A stretch of DNA of 64,000 nucleotides from Leptobrachium leishanense (taxonomy: Eukaryota; Chordata; Amphibia; Anura; Megophryidae), in assembly GCA_009667805.1 (NCBI GenBank), contig CM019065.1, positions 157,099,322 to 157,163,321 on the forward strand, given 5' to 3'. Both the position numbers and the translations under genes were made by a program. Shown in pieces: positions 22,194-33,417 of the stretch; position 1 is the stretch's first letter; every line of letters starts with the position of its first letter. The notes beneath the pieces are model-generated. The model had not been told where the DNA came from, searched no databases, and saw nothing but the letters and a program-made list of their open reading frames with translations.

Positions 22194-22932
22194 CAGGGTT
22201 ATTCAAAGAGATCCGAATGGCTCTCCAGAGAGCAGGCAATTCGCCAAATCCTGGCAAATTGCCTGCACATACAGTGCCTGTTCGAGGGCAGTGAATCCCC
22301 ATAGAGAAGCAATGCTTTGTCTATTCAGAGAGCAAAACCCGGCAGTGAAAAGTTGCCGAATTGCCCTGCCATTTGGTGGCTTCATGCGGCAGATTTATTC
22401 AGGTGAATCCCATAGGCTTCAATGTTAAAAATATTCCCGTTTTAATTCGTAATATTTGGGATATTTTAAGCATTTTTCAGTATTTTTTTGCCAAAATATT
22501 TTTTTCCGATTTTTAAAAAAAATTGTTTTTAAACATTTGTTCTTTTTTATGTAAAAGCCCTTTTTGTTATCATTTCTTGGACCTCATATGTAAATTTCAG
22601 ACATTTTCGCTCAGTAGTTTCTTTGCAAACAGCGTTTCAAACATTCAAGCAAACAGTTTTTTTTTTTAACTCCATTCGTCTGCGGTAACGGGTTTTTCCA
22701 GCGGCTGCGCTGCGTGTGATCGGCTCCTGCTCGGGTTTTTCCAGCGTTTTTGGCGGGGTTAATCCAGATGGTTTTGTGGTGAGTTTTCGGCGGGTTTGCT
22801 GGGGACTTTTCCCTGCATTACGACGGCCCTGTGGTGCTTGCTGAATACACCGCAGGGTCGCCAAATCGTGCCGAATTGAAGAGAACGAAAAGTCACCGAA
22901 TGTAACTTTTCGATTCTCTTTGAATAACCCTG
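22194..22932. mobile_element. MITE of the CAGGGTTATTC family, copy C
   Basis: Inverted ends CAGGGTTATTCAAAGAG and CTCTTTGAATAACCCTG, with a 3-bp duplication ATA (22191-22193, 22933-22935). 739 bp, same orientation and interior motifs as copy A. Confidence 0.85.
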
Positions 22933-24060
22933 ATAATTTGTCTGCGTCATACAATAAAACATAACCTCAAATCATGTTTAAACGTGATGAGCACAAAACG
23001 GTCAAAATGAGCTCAGCAGCACCTAGAGGTGAAATGGTTCAGATGCAAAGGGTTTTAGACCCCTGGGTATTTTGTGTGCTTTTCTCATTAAAATTAAAGA
23101 AGATCATAGGAAAGTTATGGAATCTTTCATGGTAAACAAATGGTTATCAATACACAATGGAATGGGGAAAAAAATAAAACACAGAATATATATTGCATTT
23201 CATAGGTATCCCAGTAGCTCCGTAAATAGGTTTTCTACTTCTATTTAGATACACCTCGTACAGCAAGAATTAACAGGCGAGATTTATCATTTATACAGGT
23301 GAGAAAATAATGCTATTCAGTGAGGCCAAAAGATTTCGAGTATTGATGCATTAAGTACAGTAAATAATGTAATGATTATAATTCCATTTGTAGAATCCAG
23401 TATTGAACATGTTTCTTTGTGTACCATATGTCATGTAAGCTCTGCACAAAAATATATACTAAATTAGAAAAGATCTGAAATTTAATTATGTGTTCTCTTG
23501 ATACTGGTACAATAGATGACTATAACGTCCCTAAGTTTGATCTCACTCTGTTAGCAAACAAGTGATTTGTAAACTATAAACATTATGAAAGTCTGCATTT
23601 AAAATGATTTACAGTGATACTTTAAATAACTTGCTGCATTAAACAATATGTTTAAACGTTATAGTAAGCTCTATTCCATAGATAATGTGGAAAATTTATA
23701 GACACAATCCCTGTCTAAAATCTTTCTCACAAATATAAAAAATTGTAGTGGGATCAAAAGAGGGTAGTAAAGCTATATGGCTCTTTTTAAAACCTTGTGT
23801 AAACATAAGAGCTGTGGTAATTTTCTCAGAGCCATTAAAATCTATGGAGAGGCTAAATATACAACAACTCTGGTTTTACACCAGTGTTAGAATGCAGCCC
23901 TTGGTTGATATCGCCTATCTCTCCGAAATTGTGGATAACAACATATGTGTTAGTCCAAAGAGTTTAATGTGTGCAATCTATCATGTGCATAATTTAACAG
24001 AATCTTTGAAATCTTTGATTTTTAGGATGAAGCTGTCAGAGTATAACTCTGCAAAGAGAA

Positions 24061-24690
24061 GTATTTTTATGACAATGAATAGGCTCGCTGCAAACATTTC
24101 TTCACTATCATCAAAATGTGATTGAATTTGTTTATTCTTTTTGTTACATGAAGCAACAGGCATATGTTTCCATATCTAAAACTGTCAGCAATAGCTCAAC
24201 TTCAGTCTAAAGTGTCCCTTTAAACTAGTTCACTTAATGCCATGCATCTCACTTTCAATTTACGATTAGTGGCTATGATTAATAACTTTCTTTAGTCCCA
24301 TTTAATTTGATAAAGCCTTAAAATGTCAAAGATTTATGAAAAGGAGAAGGATTTAATGATTAACAAACCATGAAACAGGCACAAAACATAATCATACATA
24401 GAGCAGCATATATGCTTGAGGCAGACATTTCTTCACTAACATCAAAATGTAAATGAAATGGTTTATTTTTTTGTTTATGAAGTGGCAGGCCATATTTTTC
24501 CATATTTAAAACTGTCAGCAATTGTCCCTTTAAGCTACTTAACTTAATGTCATGCATTTCACTTTCAATTCACTAGTAGTGGCTACACTTAATAACATTC
24601 TTTAGCCCCATTTTATCACGGTTAAAAAAAATAATTAAAATGTAAAGTATTTATGGAAAGGAGAATGATTTGTTGATTAACAAATCATGA
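24061..24690 (+). repeat. local tandem duplication upstream of odorant receptor 1
   Basis: The stretch with CATTTCTTCACTA, AAAACTGTCAGCAAT, GTCCCTTTAA and CATGCAT...TCACTTTCAATT occurs at ~24061-24390 and again at ~24410-24690. The copy 2 segment (41600-41950) has it once, so the extra copy probably arose after the large duplication. Confidence 0.8.
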
Positions 24691-25121
24691 TGAAGCAGTC
24701 GGTAGTATGTAAACAAAAATTACAAAATTTCACTTATGCCTGTAAATTGATAGAATATGCATATTTTTACTATTATGGCCAAATTAATTAAATTCTGCAT
24801 AGGAGAAACAAACTGACATCAGTTTATGCTTATTTGTATATCGTCTGATTATTATGACTTGTCTTATTATGCTGGACTGATGCAACAAAGAGACAGTGAT
24901 AATGCATCTTTCATTTCATATGTATCAGTATTTCAATCTCTATTTCTATGTTCAACAGCATTCATTTACTCTAAACTGCTGAATGATTTCTTTTGACCCT
25001 ATTATCTGAAAAGGTTAAATACATAAAGCAAGTTAATTATGGAAAAAATGTGTCTTTAAAGTGTACTTATTACTGTATTTTCCTTCCACTTAAAAAGTTA
25101 CAGAACAACATTTTTGATTAC

Positions 25122-26036
25122 ATGGATGAATATCTAACGAGCAACACTTCACAATTCTACATTGTGGGCTTCTCAGCATCTCCAGAAGGAACTTACATTC
25201 TATTTGTTGTGGTTTTCTTGTTTTACTTAATGACTGTAGCAGGAAACCTTCTTATTATTACACTTGTATATATGATAACACAACTTCACACATCCATGTA
25301 CTTTTTCCTCTCAATTTTGTCTGTTCTAGACATTTTCTACATTTCTTCCACTCTGCCAAAGCTGCTTTATATTTTTATTACAGGTGACCACATTATTTCT
25401 TATAGTAAATGCATGTGTCAGTTATACTTCTTTATGTTCTTTGGTGATACAGAGTCTTTTCTTTTGGCTGCTATGGCTTTTGACCGGTATGTGGCAATCT
25501 GCAGCCCATTGAATTATTCGCTTATCTTGAACAAACACACATGTGCTTTACTAGGAATTATGGCTTGGTTAATGGGAGCTGTTAACGCATTAATCTTTAT
25601 TTTGTTCACTGCAGAGTTATTGTTCTGTGGGTTTAAATATATTAATAATTTCTTTTGTGACCCAAAAGCCCTGCTTTTAGCTTCTTGCAGTGATACATCA
25701 TTTTTAAATACTTTCGTTAGTTTAGATGGAATCTTTATAGGCGGTATTCCACTTCTATGCATTATAATATCTTATGGTTTTATCATGTCAACCGTCGTTA
25801 AGATTAATTCTTTAGCAGGAAGATTAAAACTATTCTCAAGCTGCACATCTCACCTTGTTATTGTGATAGTGTACTATGGATCTGCATTAACCTTGTACAT
25901 GCAATACTCTCAAGAATATGATAAGATCCTCTCTGTCCTTTTTGTGACTCTGGTTCCAGTGCTGAACCCTTTAGTATACAGTTTAAGGAATAAAGCTATA
26001 TTAGGAGGCATTAGAAAATTGGCAAAACTGTGCTAA
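25122..26036 (+). CDS. odorant receptor 1, class A seven-helix receptor
   Basis: Plasma-membrane G-protein-coupled receptor of olfactory neurons, 304 residues from ATG 25122. The frame is open further upstream (ATG 24993), but the 25122 start gives the usual length and places glycosylation site N8-T9-S10 near the N terminus. Signature motifs: GN in helix 1 (41-42), LHTSMYFFL (55-63), Cys97 at the start of helix 3, MAFDRYVAIC (118-127), LKLFSSCTSHL in helix 6, and PVLNPLVYSLRN in helix 7. Single coding exon, as expected of the family; a 5' non-coding exon would be upstream and I cannot place it. The ligand is unknown. A close paralogue lies at 42364. No disabling change is seen. Confidence 0.95.
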   Translation: MDEYLTSNTSQFYIVGFSASPEGTYILFVVVFLFYLMTVAGNLLIITLVYMITQLHTSMYFFLSILSVLDIFYISSTLPKLLYIFITGDHIISYSKCMCQLYFFMFFGDTESFLLAAMAFDRYVAICSPLNYSLILNKHTCALLGIMAWLMGAVNALIFILFTAELLFCGFKYINNFFCDPKALLLASCSDTSFLNTFVSLDGIFIGGIPLLCIIISYGFIMSTVVKINSLAGRLKLFSSCTSHLVIVIVYYGSALTLYMQYSQEYDKILSVLFVTLVPVLNPLVYSLRNKAILGGIRKLAKLC

Positions 26037-26144
26037 CCATAAAAATCCTAAACACACATTACCATACATAAGTACATATGTACATAAAGCATGTGTGTTT
26101 TGGCGTTCAGGGATCTCTAATTAAAATAGTAATTTAATACCATA

Positions 26145-26690
26145 GATACTCGAGTATAGCACGACCCGAGTATAACGCGATGGATAGAGATTAATTATGG
26201 AAATGAGAGAATACTCAAGACTCGAATATAACGCAAGGAGCAAAATTATAAAAGTATACTGTACTGGTAAACCATTAAAATCCTTCCAGGTTCTCTCACC
26301 ACAGTTAGGCTATCCCTAAGGCCAGGTGCTCTACTCTAGAATGAGTGCAGTTGTTGCGAAGTATGAATCTGCCAGCCATCCGTCTCCTTTACTAGCGATT
26401 AGATGGCCGGCAGAGGCGAGCGAGGTGATTGGCTTAAACCGAGCTTGCCCTCTGGCCTGATGGATCCCACCTCTCCCGAATCCGGGAGTTCCTGAAGTGT
26501 TTGCGGGCATCAGGGTGCCCACATTCACTTCAGTGAGACCACCGGAACTTCCAAGAGACTTGGGATCCAGAGTAAGGGAAGTTTTTTTTGGTTTTTTTTA
26601 CACGCGATGCAGATGTCTCGAATATAACGCGACCCCTCAAATTTTAAGGTAAATTTCTGTCGCCAAACTCTAGCGGTATACTCGAGTATC
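26145..26690. mobile_element. Tc1/mariner-type MITE
   Basis: Perfect terminal inverted repeats GATACTCGAGTATA, flanked by TA on both sides (26143-26144, 26691-26692). Subterminal CGAGTATAACGCG / CGCGACCC motifs repeat. No transposase. TA targeting fits Tc1/mariner. Confidence 0.85.
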
Positions 26691-26744
26691 TATAGTTTGT
26701 TTAATGCATTTTTACCTATTATCTGTTTTATACTGCAAACTTCT

Positions 26745-28351
26745 AGACCCTCTGACAGTCTAGTATTTCTGTTCTTTTAAGGAAAAGTATTTTCCTGAAC
26801 ATTAAATGTGATATGGTAAATCACATTCCAGACAGTAAGGAAAGCGCAAAGATGTAAGAATATATTGCAGAAATAAGATGATGTATAGAGACAGATGTGG
26901 CCTATTTTCACCCATGACAAACATCTTGTTCTAGAAAAAACTGCACTTGAACATAATTGTTACTTTTGGAAAAACTAAATGGATAAATAGCAAAAAGAAC
27001 ATATATTTATTTATTTATAAAGGATTGTACCAGGAAGGATACATTGAGATTTCTCTCGTTTTCAAGTACGTCCTGTATATGGCAACAGGTGAACAATTCT
27101 ATCAACAATTTGAGCTCTAAAATGAGAACGGAAACAAAATGAAACAACAAAAAGCTTCTGCAGATGCCAAAACAACCACAGCAATCATAAGGTTATCGTA
27201 AAAATCCATTCTATATTAAATTTGTCTCTAAACTGTGTTCTTCTATCCGTATTTTTAAGTATGTGTGCCTGTGTGTAGAAATTTGTATACTCTAAGTAGA
27301 TAATAATAGGATCGCACTGAGGATCATACACACTATGCCATCTGAGATGTGTTTTTATGTCAGATTAATTCATGTTTCAGGCATCTGCTGCAGCTGTCAG
27401 GGAAACAAAAGAGTTTTTCAAGAGCAGCTTTAAAGGCAACGAGTCCTCCTAACGATTTCGGCAACAACAGCCAACAGAAAACCAGTTAAATAAAGGCAAC
27501 AAGCAGTGCAAATACAGTGGGCCATATTACATATTTAGCACTTAAGCACCTGCACCTGCAGGTTTCCCCTTAGTGTCCCCTTTTTAGCACGCTATTATGG
27601 GGCAGGCACTAATTCAGCCCGTAATGCAGTGCTAACCCCCTGGATACTCCTCCTGCCTCCTGGAGTCCATAGGACTCCATTGAGGGTTGTGCTGCCGGGC
27701 CTTTAGCCCTGCGTGATCTCATCTCTCATGAGATTGTGCAGGGCCATGGAGTGATTTGCGGAGGGAGACTGGGCATGTTTTGTCTCCAGTCTCACTCTGC
27801 TTCTGGCAGCCAGAAGCAGCGGATCGGTCCACTGATTGTGTTACGGGATGAGAGGTGAGTTTCTGATTTTTTTGGGGGGTTTCAGCTGGTGCTGACTGAT
27901 TCTGCAGAAGTGGTATCAGTTAGCACCAGCTTCTTAGTTGTGGTTAACTTTTCAGTTAGCCTTAGCTATACGTAACTAGTGTTAGTACTTTGTAATCCTA
28001 GTGCTAATTACTCTTTACGCTCTCCATGTTAAGCATACGGAGTGTAAAGTACAGTAAGCTTGCGGAAGCGAGCACAATCCCTGATGTGCTAACAGGTTTT
28101 TTAACCCATTAGCATTCAGAATGTAATGGGGAAATGTGTTCAAGCCACTTAAGCTAGTGTTGAATCACTCACATATCTGAGCACTACCGCTAGGGTTAAG
28201 TTTGTAATATGGCCCAGTATATGTAATTTCTCCCTCTGGTTTTACCACCATATGCTTACCTAATTGGACTAAGAATCAGTTTCTACCAGGGTTGAACAAA
28301 CACCATTGTCTGCAACAAGACGACTAGAAACATCTAGGCCAAAGGTCTGTG
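26745..28351 (+). repeat. tandem block R1 (contains a MITE)
   Basis: About 0.9 kb, excluding the MITE at 27519-28215. It is repeated directly at 28352-29205 and in part at about 56395-57020. Shared markers: TATTTCTGTTCTTT, GTGGCCTATTTTCA, GCATCTGCTG...GCTGTCA and AAAGGCAACAAGCA. R1 also has a short extra dispersed repeat at ~27005-27075 (ACCAGGAAGGATACATTGAG, also at ~41230). Confidence 0.85.
27519..28215. mobile_element. PIF/Harbinger-like MITE, GGGCCATATTACA family, copy 1
   Basis: Inverted ends GGGCCATATTACA and TGTAATATGGCCC, with a 3-bp duplication AGT (27516-27518, 28216-28218). The sister block R2 lacks it and shows the uninterrupted site near 29073. The interior resembles the element at 30145 (CTGCAGGTTTC, GTTAGCACCAG). 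Confidence 0.87.
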
Positions 28352-29205
28352 TTAGACCCACCAACAGCAGTCTGGTATTTCTGTTCTTTCAAGAGAAGAT
28401 ATTCTCGTGGACATTAAAATGTTGTATGGTATATAATAAATTTTAGACAGTAAGAAGAAAGCGAGGATGTAAGAATATATTGCTGAAATAAGATGATATA
28501 TAGAGACAAAAGTGGCCTATTTTCAACCACGACAAATATCCAGTTCTAGAAAAGACTACATGTGAACATTAATGTTACTTTTGGAAAAACTAAATGTATA
28601 TCTACCAAAAAGAACATATACGGCAAAAGATGGACAATTCTGCCAATAATTTGAACTCTAAAATGAGAATGGAAACACTGTAAATGAGAAAACAAAGCCA
28701 AAAATAAAGTCTACTATACATGTCAAAACAACCACACATAAGGTTAGTTCAGAAAATCAATTCTATATTATATTTGTTTCTAAACTGTTAACGTGTATCC
28801 ATATTTTTATATATGTGTGCCTGTGTGTACAAATGTTTCATGCTCTAAATAGCTAATATTTATTTATGCATGTGATCCTGAATGCATTATGTCTTTTGAG
28901 ATGCTGTCTTATGTCAGATGCATTCATGTTTCAGGCATCTGCTGAAGCTGTCAAAGAAACTAAAGAGTTGTGCAAGAGCAACATTAAAGGCAACAAGTCC
29001 TCCTAAAGATTTCACCAACAACAGCCAACAGGAAAACAGTGAAATAAAGGCAACAAGCAATGCAAATACAGTGTATGTCATTCCTCCCTTTGGTCTCACC
29101 ACCATGTGCTCAGCCATTTGGACTAAGAAGCAGCTTCTACCAGGGTAGAAAAAAAACACCATTGTCCGCATCAAGAAAAGTAAAAACATCCATAGGCCAT
29201 AATAT
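28352..29205 (+). repeat. tandem block R2
   Basis: Direct repeat of R1, about 80-85% alike by eye, without the MITE. No coding sequence. Confidence 0.85.
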
Positions 29206-29980
29206 CATCCACAAGTAAAAAAAATAAAATAACTTTCAAAAGTAAAGAAACAGTCATTTTCAACATTTTCCACCCAATGTCCTACCAGGTAGCATGGGAG
29301 AATTACCATACAGGACTCCATACCATAAATAGAAGCAGTACAAGAATTAATTCCACATTATCTAAGAACTGCAAGAATTACCTTACAATCTCCTAAAAAA
29401 AGTGGGACATCAAAATTTATTACTGATTTTCAATCAACATTGTTATACTTAGAAGTCAGTGTAATTGTATGGCAAAAGTGAAATTGTCAAGAGAATGGTT
29501 TGAGTGTCTTGGGTTAGCTTTACTATTTGATCAATTTATTGCTCTCTTCATGCCTTAATATTGGGCACAATTTAACTCCACCAGATATCCAAAACCAGGA
29601 CCTTTTTTGGTAATTTTTTGACCATTTGTCGAATTGGGAAGTTCAAATGCAGCTTTACCAGCATTTTGATTCCCGGTATAATTTGGATCATAACCGGCTG
29701 GAGATTATTGGCTTTAGTGATTCAATTCAAATCGGTATGCTGATATATGAAAAGTTACAATTGCTGTAAGATGCTGAGAAATGGATTCAGAAACAGAGAA
29801 ATACAGGGAATAAGGCTGAAATCTTTTTTACACATCTAACTTTTGTAAGAGAAATTTTTAAAAGGCACAAAACTGTACGGTGCTGATCTAAATAATATTT
29901 TGCGGTTGTTTTGCCGGCAAACCTTAGGATAGTACAAAACATTTTTCAAATATCAGCTCCAGCTATACTGTATATATTAG
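29206..29980. other. unassigned intergenic sequence
   Basis: AT-rich. One stretch near 29620-29860 is open in short frames and resembles transposon-type coding remains, but I could not identify it. Confidence 0.4.
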
Positions 29981-29985
29981 ATAGG

Positions 29986-30105
29986 CTGTGTTAGTCCAGA
30001 TGCCAAAATCACAAGTATAGCAGTATGTAGTGATACCTTTTTTATTGGACTAACGTTACAGTTAAAAGACAAGCTTTCAAGAGGATTCCTCATTTCTTCA
30101 GGTCT
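29986..30105. repeat. dispersed repeat (TTAGTCCAGATGCCAAAAT family), second copy
   Basis: Matches 15476-15600: GTTAGTCCAGATGCCAAAAT, TAGTGATACCTTTTTTA and AAGACAAGCTTTC. Confidence 0.75.
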
Positions 30106-30144
30106 GGAAGCTAAACTGAGCAATATCATAGAATTGAACATTAA

Positions 30145-30919
30145 GGGCCACATTATATTCTTCACGTTAAAACGGAGACGCTAGGGAGAAAAATCTGTGC
30201 CTGCAGGTTTCTCCTTTGTGTCCCCGTTTTAGCATGATATTATGATGCAGGTACTAGAAAAGCTGCCTGCATCCTAATGCGGCGCTAAAAGGCGGGATGC
30301 ACGCGGCAGTGCTAAGCGTCGCCGCGACCATCCAGTCGATGGAGTCCATAGGACTCCAATGAGTTTCTGCTCTGCCGGTCACATGACCTGCAGAGCAGGT
30401 CATGTGACATCGCAACCTGCCAGATCTCACCTTGCAAGATCTGGCAGGTTGGCATAGTGATACACAGAGGGAAACTGGGGGACTTTTTCCCCCGGTCTCT
30501 CCCTGCTCCCGGCAGAGGAGGCAGTTGAGGCCGCTGTCCACGCCACGGGATAGGAGGTGAGTATGCGATTTATTTGGGGGGGTTTCTGCTGGTGCTGACA
30601 GATTCTGCACCAGCGGAATCCGTTAGCACCAGGTCCAGGCTGTGGTTAACTGTCGGGTTAACCGCAGCCGGATGGTAATTAGCATTAGTATATTGTAATA
30701 CTAACGCTAATTAACTCTTTGTGTTTCCCATGTTAAGTGTAGGGAGCGCAAAGTACAGTAACCTCACGCTGAAAAGTGCAAGATACCAATCACTAATGGG
30801 TTTTTTAACCGTTAGCGTTCGGATTGTAATATGGTCGGCCCGCGCTAGGGCCACCAGGGCTAACGTTAACGCTCACTCAGGTGAGCGCTAACGTTAGTGA
30901 GAAGAATGTAATGTGGCCC
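30145..30919. mobile_element. PIF/Harbinger-like MITE, GGGCC family, copy 2
   Basis: Inverted ends GGGCCACATTATATTCTTC and GAAGAATGTAATGTGGCCC (one mismatch), with a 3-bp duplication TAA (30142-30144, 30920-30922). A TAA/TTA target is typical of PIF/Harbinger. Confidence 0.88.
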
Positions 30920-30921
30920 TA

Positions 30922-31052
30922 AGACATTAAGGGCACATCGGTGGGGGTTAGTTGTCGTAAATAGTGAGTTTTTTCCCCCAGTTTTGACCATACCATTTGA
31001 CTCTCACTATTTATGACATCTAACCCCCCACCTATGTGCCCCTTAATGTCTT
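30922..31052. repeat. inverted repeat with ~48-bp arms
   Basis: Left arm from AGACATTAAGGGCACATCGG to ATAGTGAG; right arm from CTCACTATTTATGAC to CCCTTAATGTCT. The arms are near-complementary around a ~30-bp loop. Probably a transposon terminus or a foldback. Confidence 0.8.
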
Positions 31053-31059
31053 ACTGGGA

Positions 31060-31310
31060 TGGGTACACTTTTGAAGAGGTGACACATGCAGCTGATGAGG
31101 CAGGTGCAGCAACAGAAGGTGGGGCAGAGGAGGTATATGCAGAGGCATTTGGCTGATCAGAGACAGCTGGAGGGACAGTGTGTAATGCTGAGCGTCCCCT
31201 GGTCTGGCCACTGGGACAGCAATCAGTGGTGGTGGTGGTGGTAGTGTTGGCAGCATGGGGATGGGTGGGCTTGCTTGCTGCTGCTCCACAAGTATCTCCA
31301 TGATGAGAGG
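31060..31310 (-). pseudogene. proline-rich coding remnant, 3' part (unrecognised)
   Basis: On the minus strand a frame reads MEILVEQQQASPPIPMLPTL, then a proline run, ending at ~31032. With the right-hand remnant (34787-35510) it appears to have been one region before the 31317-34778 hAT-type element inserted. It may be the C-terminal part of a Myb/MADF-like transposon accessory protein. No domain is recognisable and the frame between the parts is broken. Confidence 0.3.
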
Positions 31311-32699
31311 AGCCTGCAGAGTCAGACTGGCCTACCGGGATACCGGGATGAATTCCGGTAGGCCGCTGCAATGTTTGGGCTGCAGGCCCGTAGCATCTTC
31401 ATCCCTTGACCTTGAGAAACAAACCACGGGCTGGTAGCGGCCAGCGGTGGCCGGGCTGACCCGCGGGTTATTAGGCACTGCAAGGCCACCACGCGGCCGT
31501 CTCTCGACTTACTGGCTAGTGAGGGAGGGAGGAGGGGCCGCCGGATGACAGCTGCAGCGTGAGTGCCGTTTCCCAGCATATGTTCGCTGGATGGCACGCA
31601 CGCTGCATTGGCGCTACCCTCACGTAGTCACTGCGCAGGCACCACGTTGAAGACTGGTCCCCTCAAGGAGTCTTCATCACTGCCGCCCAGTGCCAGGCCA
31701 GCCAGCCAGCAGTTCCACTCAGCCAACTCCCGGCGGCTCCGTCCCGTTTCCCGGCTTTCTTTCTGCCGGCACCTATCGGTAGGACTGACACTCCCATTCA
31801 TGTGGCACGCTGCCAGCAATGAGCGGAGGCAGCCCAGCAGCCGCATGCCCTGTGTCTCCATTTAGTAAAACGGAGACACGGGATCATGCTGGGAATGGAG
31901 CTGACGCATTGCTGTGCGCCACTCCACAGGTGGCTGCTCCGCCCCCAAATGTCGCTCCATGCGAGAGGGGTCTTATGGAGATCCTTTGCTCTCCAGCACC
32001 CCTGCAAAAAGAGAAAGCCACCAGAGCCCTGCACATGGGAGCAGTGTGTCCAGCGGACCCCCATCATGCAAATTTTCTGGCTGATCTTCACTCATGGAGA
32101 CCTTGCAGCAGCCTACTTTTAAATCCAGGCCACCATCAGGAGGTTAAGGTAGATGATGGGCCCAGTGGCAGCAAGGTGACCGCCCCGCTGGTGACCTCCT
32201 CTTGGCAGAAAGTTCCAGTATTGGGTTCTTCTTTGAGCCCACAACCGGAGCTTCCCTGGCAGCAGAAATCCTCCTGCCTACTGCTCCCACCAGGCTGCGC
32301 TGACAGGAGGCACCGTCCCCTAAAGCGTGCTGCTGCTGCCTGTGAAGGCAGGAGAGAGGAGACACTGATTGACGGAGGCGGAGCAGGGGTGAGTGAGCCA
32401 GTCGCTACATTCCTCCCCTGCAGGAAAGAGAAGATTTAACCCCTTCTCCTTCCAATCCCTCCAGTTCTGCAGATTGGGAAATTTAAAAAGCTAGGAGGGT
32501 TTAACCCCCACCTTTACAGAAGCAGTTTTTAAGCCATTCCTCCCTGTGCAGAAAAGGGGGGATTTAACTACTTCCCTGCAGTGCTTGAAGGATTGTGGAG
32601 GTTAAAGCTGGGATGATTGAAGGGGAGGATTTAACCCCTCCAAGCCTCCCCTCTGTAGATCTGGGGGATTTAACCCCTCCACAATCCTACCCTCCTTGT

Positions 32700-32860
32700 A
32701 CAGTTTGTTTGTGTGTGTGTGTGTGTGCTTGTCTGTATGTGGATGTGTGGGTAGGTTTGTGTGTGTGCGTGCTTGTCTGTATGTGGATGTGTGAGTAGGT
32801 TTGTGTGTGTGTGTGCTTGGCTGTATGTGGATGTGTAGGTAGGTATGTGTGTGTACCTGT
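32700..32860. repeat. GT-rich tandem repeat, ~50 bp
   Basis: Three copies with TGTGTGTGC, TTGTCTGTATGTGGATGTG and GTAGGTTTGTG. Confidence 0.9.
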
Positions 32861-32864
32861 ATAA

Positions 32865-33417
32865 AATACTGTTCAGCTCTGCGATACCCTCAAACACACC
32901 GCACATTACTGTACAACTCTACGATACCCTCAAATACACCATACATTACTGTATAGCTCTGTGATACCCTCAAACACACCGCACATTACTGTATAGCTCT
33001 GCCATACCCTCAAACACACCGCACATTACTGTATAGCTCTGCCATACCCTCAAACACGCCACACATTACTGTACAGCTCTGTGATACCTTCAAACACACC
33101 GCACATTACTGTATAGCTCTGCCATACCCTCAAACACGCCACACATTACAGTACAGCTCTGCGATACCCTCAAACACACCACACATTACACCACACATTA
33201 CTGTATAGCTCTGCCATACCCTCAAACACACCACACATTACTGTACAGCTCTGCGGTACCCTCAAACACACTGCACATTACTGTACAGCTCTGCCATACC
33301 CTCAAACACACCACACATTACTGTACAGCTCTGTCATACCCTCAAACACACCACACACATGACTGTATAGCTCTGCCATACCCTCATACACACCGTACAT
33401 TACTGTACAGCTCTGCC
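32865..33417. repeat. ~40-bp satellite, left block
   Basis: About 13 copies of a unit containing ACCCTCAAACACACC, CACATTACTGTA and AGCTCTGC. It is cut at GCTCTGCC by the insertion at 33418 and resumes at 34267. Confidence 0.95.

Larger units (their letters stand above)
19146..23056. mobile_element. large piggyBac-like MITE or composite at a TTAA site (element 19150-23053)
   Basis: Starts after TTAA (19146-19149) with CCACTTGAACAC and ends GTTCAGATGCAAAGGG before TTTTA. The corresponding place in copy 2 of the duplication reads AAATTAAGACCTCTGGG, an apparent empty TTAA site. The ends only roughly match as inverted repeats (CCACTTG / CCCTTTG). No transposase. It holds MITEs B, C and D. TTAA targeting is the piggyBac hallmark; the class is inferred. 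Confidence 0.6.
18700..26036 (+). repeat. odorant-receptor segmental duplication, copy 1
   Basis: Similar to 38860-43284 along its length: the block with GATGGCAGACAG and GGTCCATTGGA at 18740-19145; the block starting TTTCTCATTAAAATTA at 23088; and the upstream region and gene to 26036. The 19150-23053 insertion is missing from copy 2. Confidence 0.88.

Noticed and set aside
24993..25121. Upstream in-frame extension of odorant receptor 1 (and the same at 42235-42363)
   Set aside because: It would add 43 residues not found in the family; the ATG before MDEYLTSNTS gives the normal length and glycosylation site.
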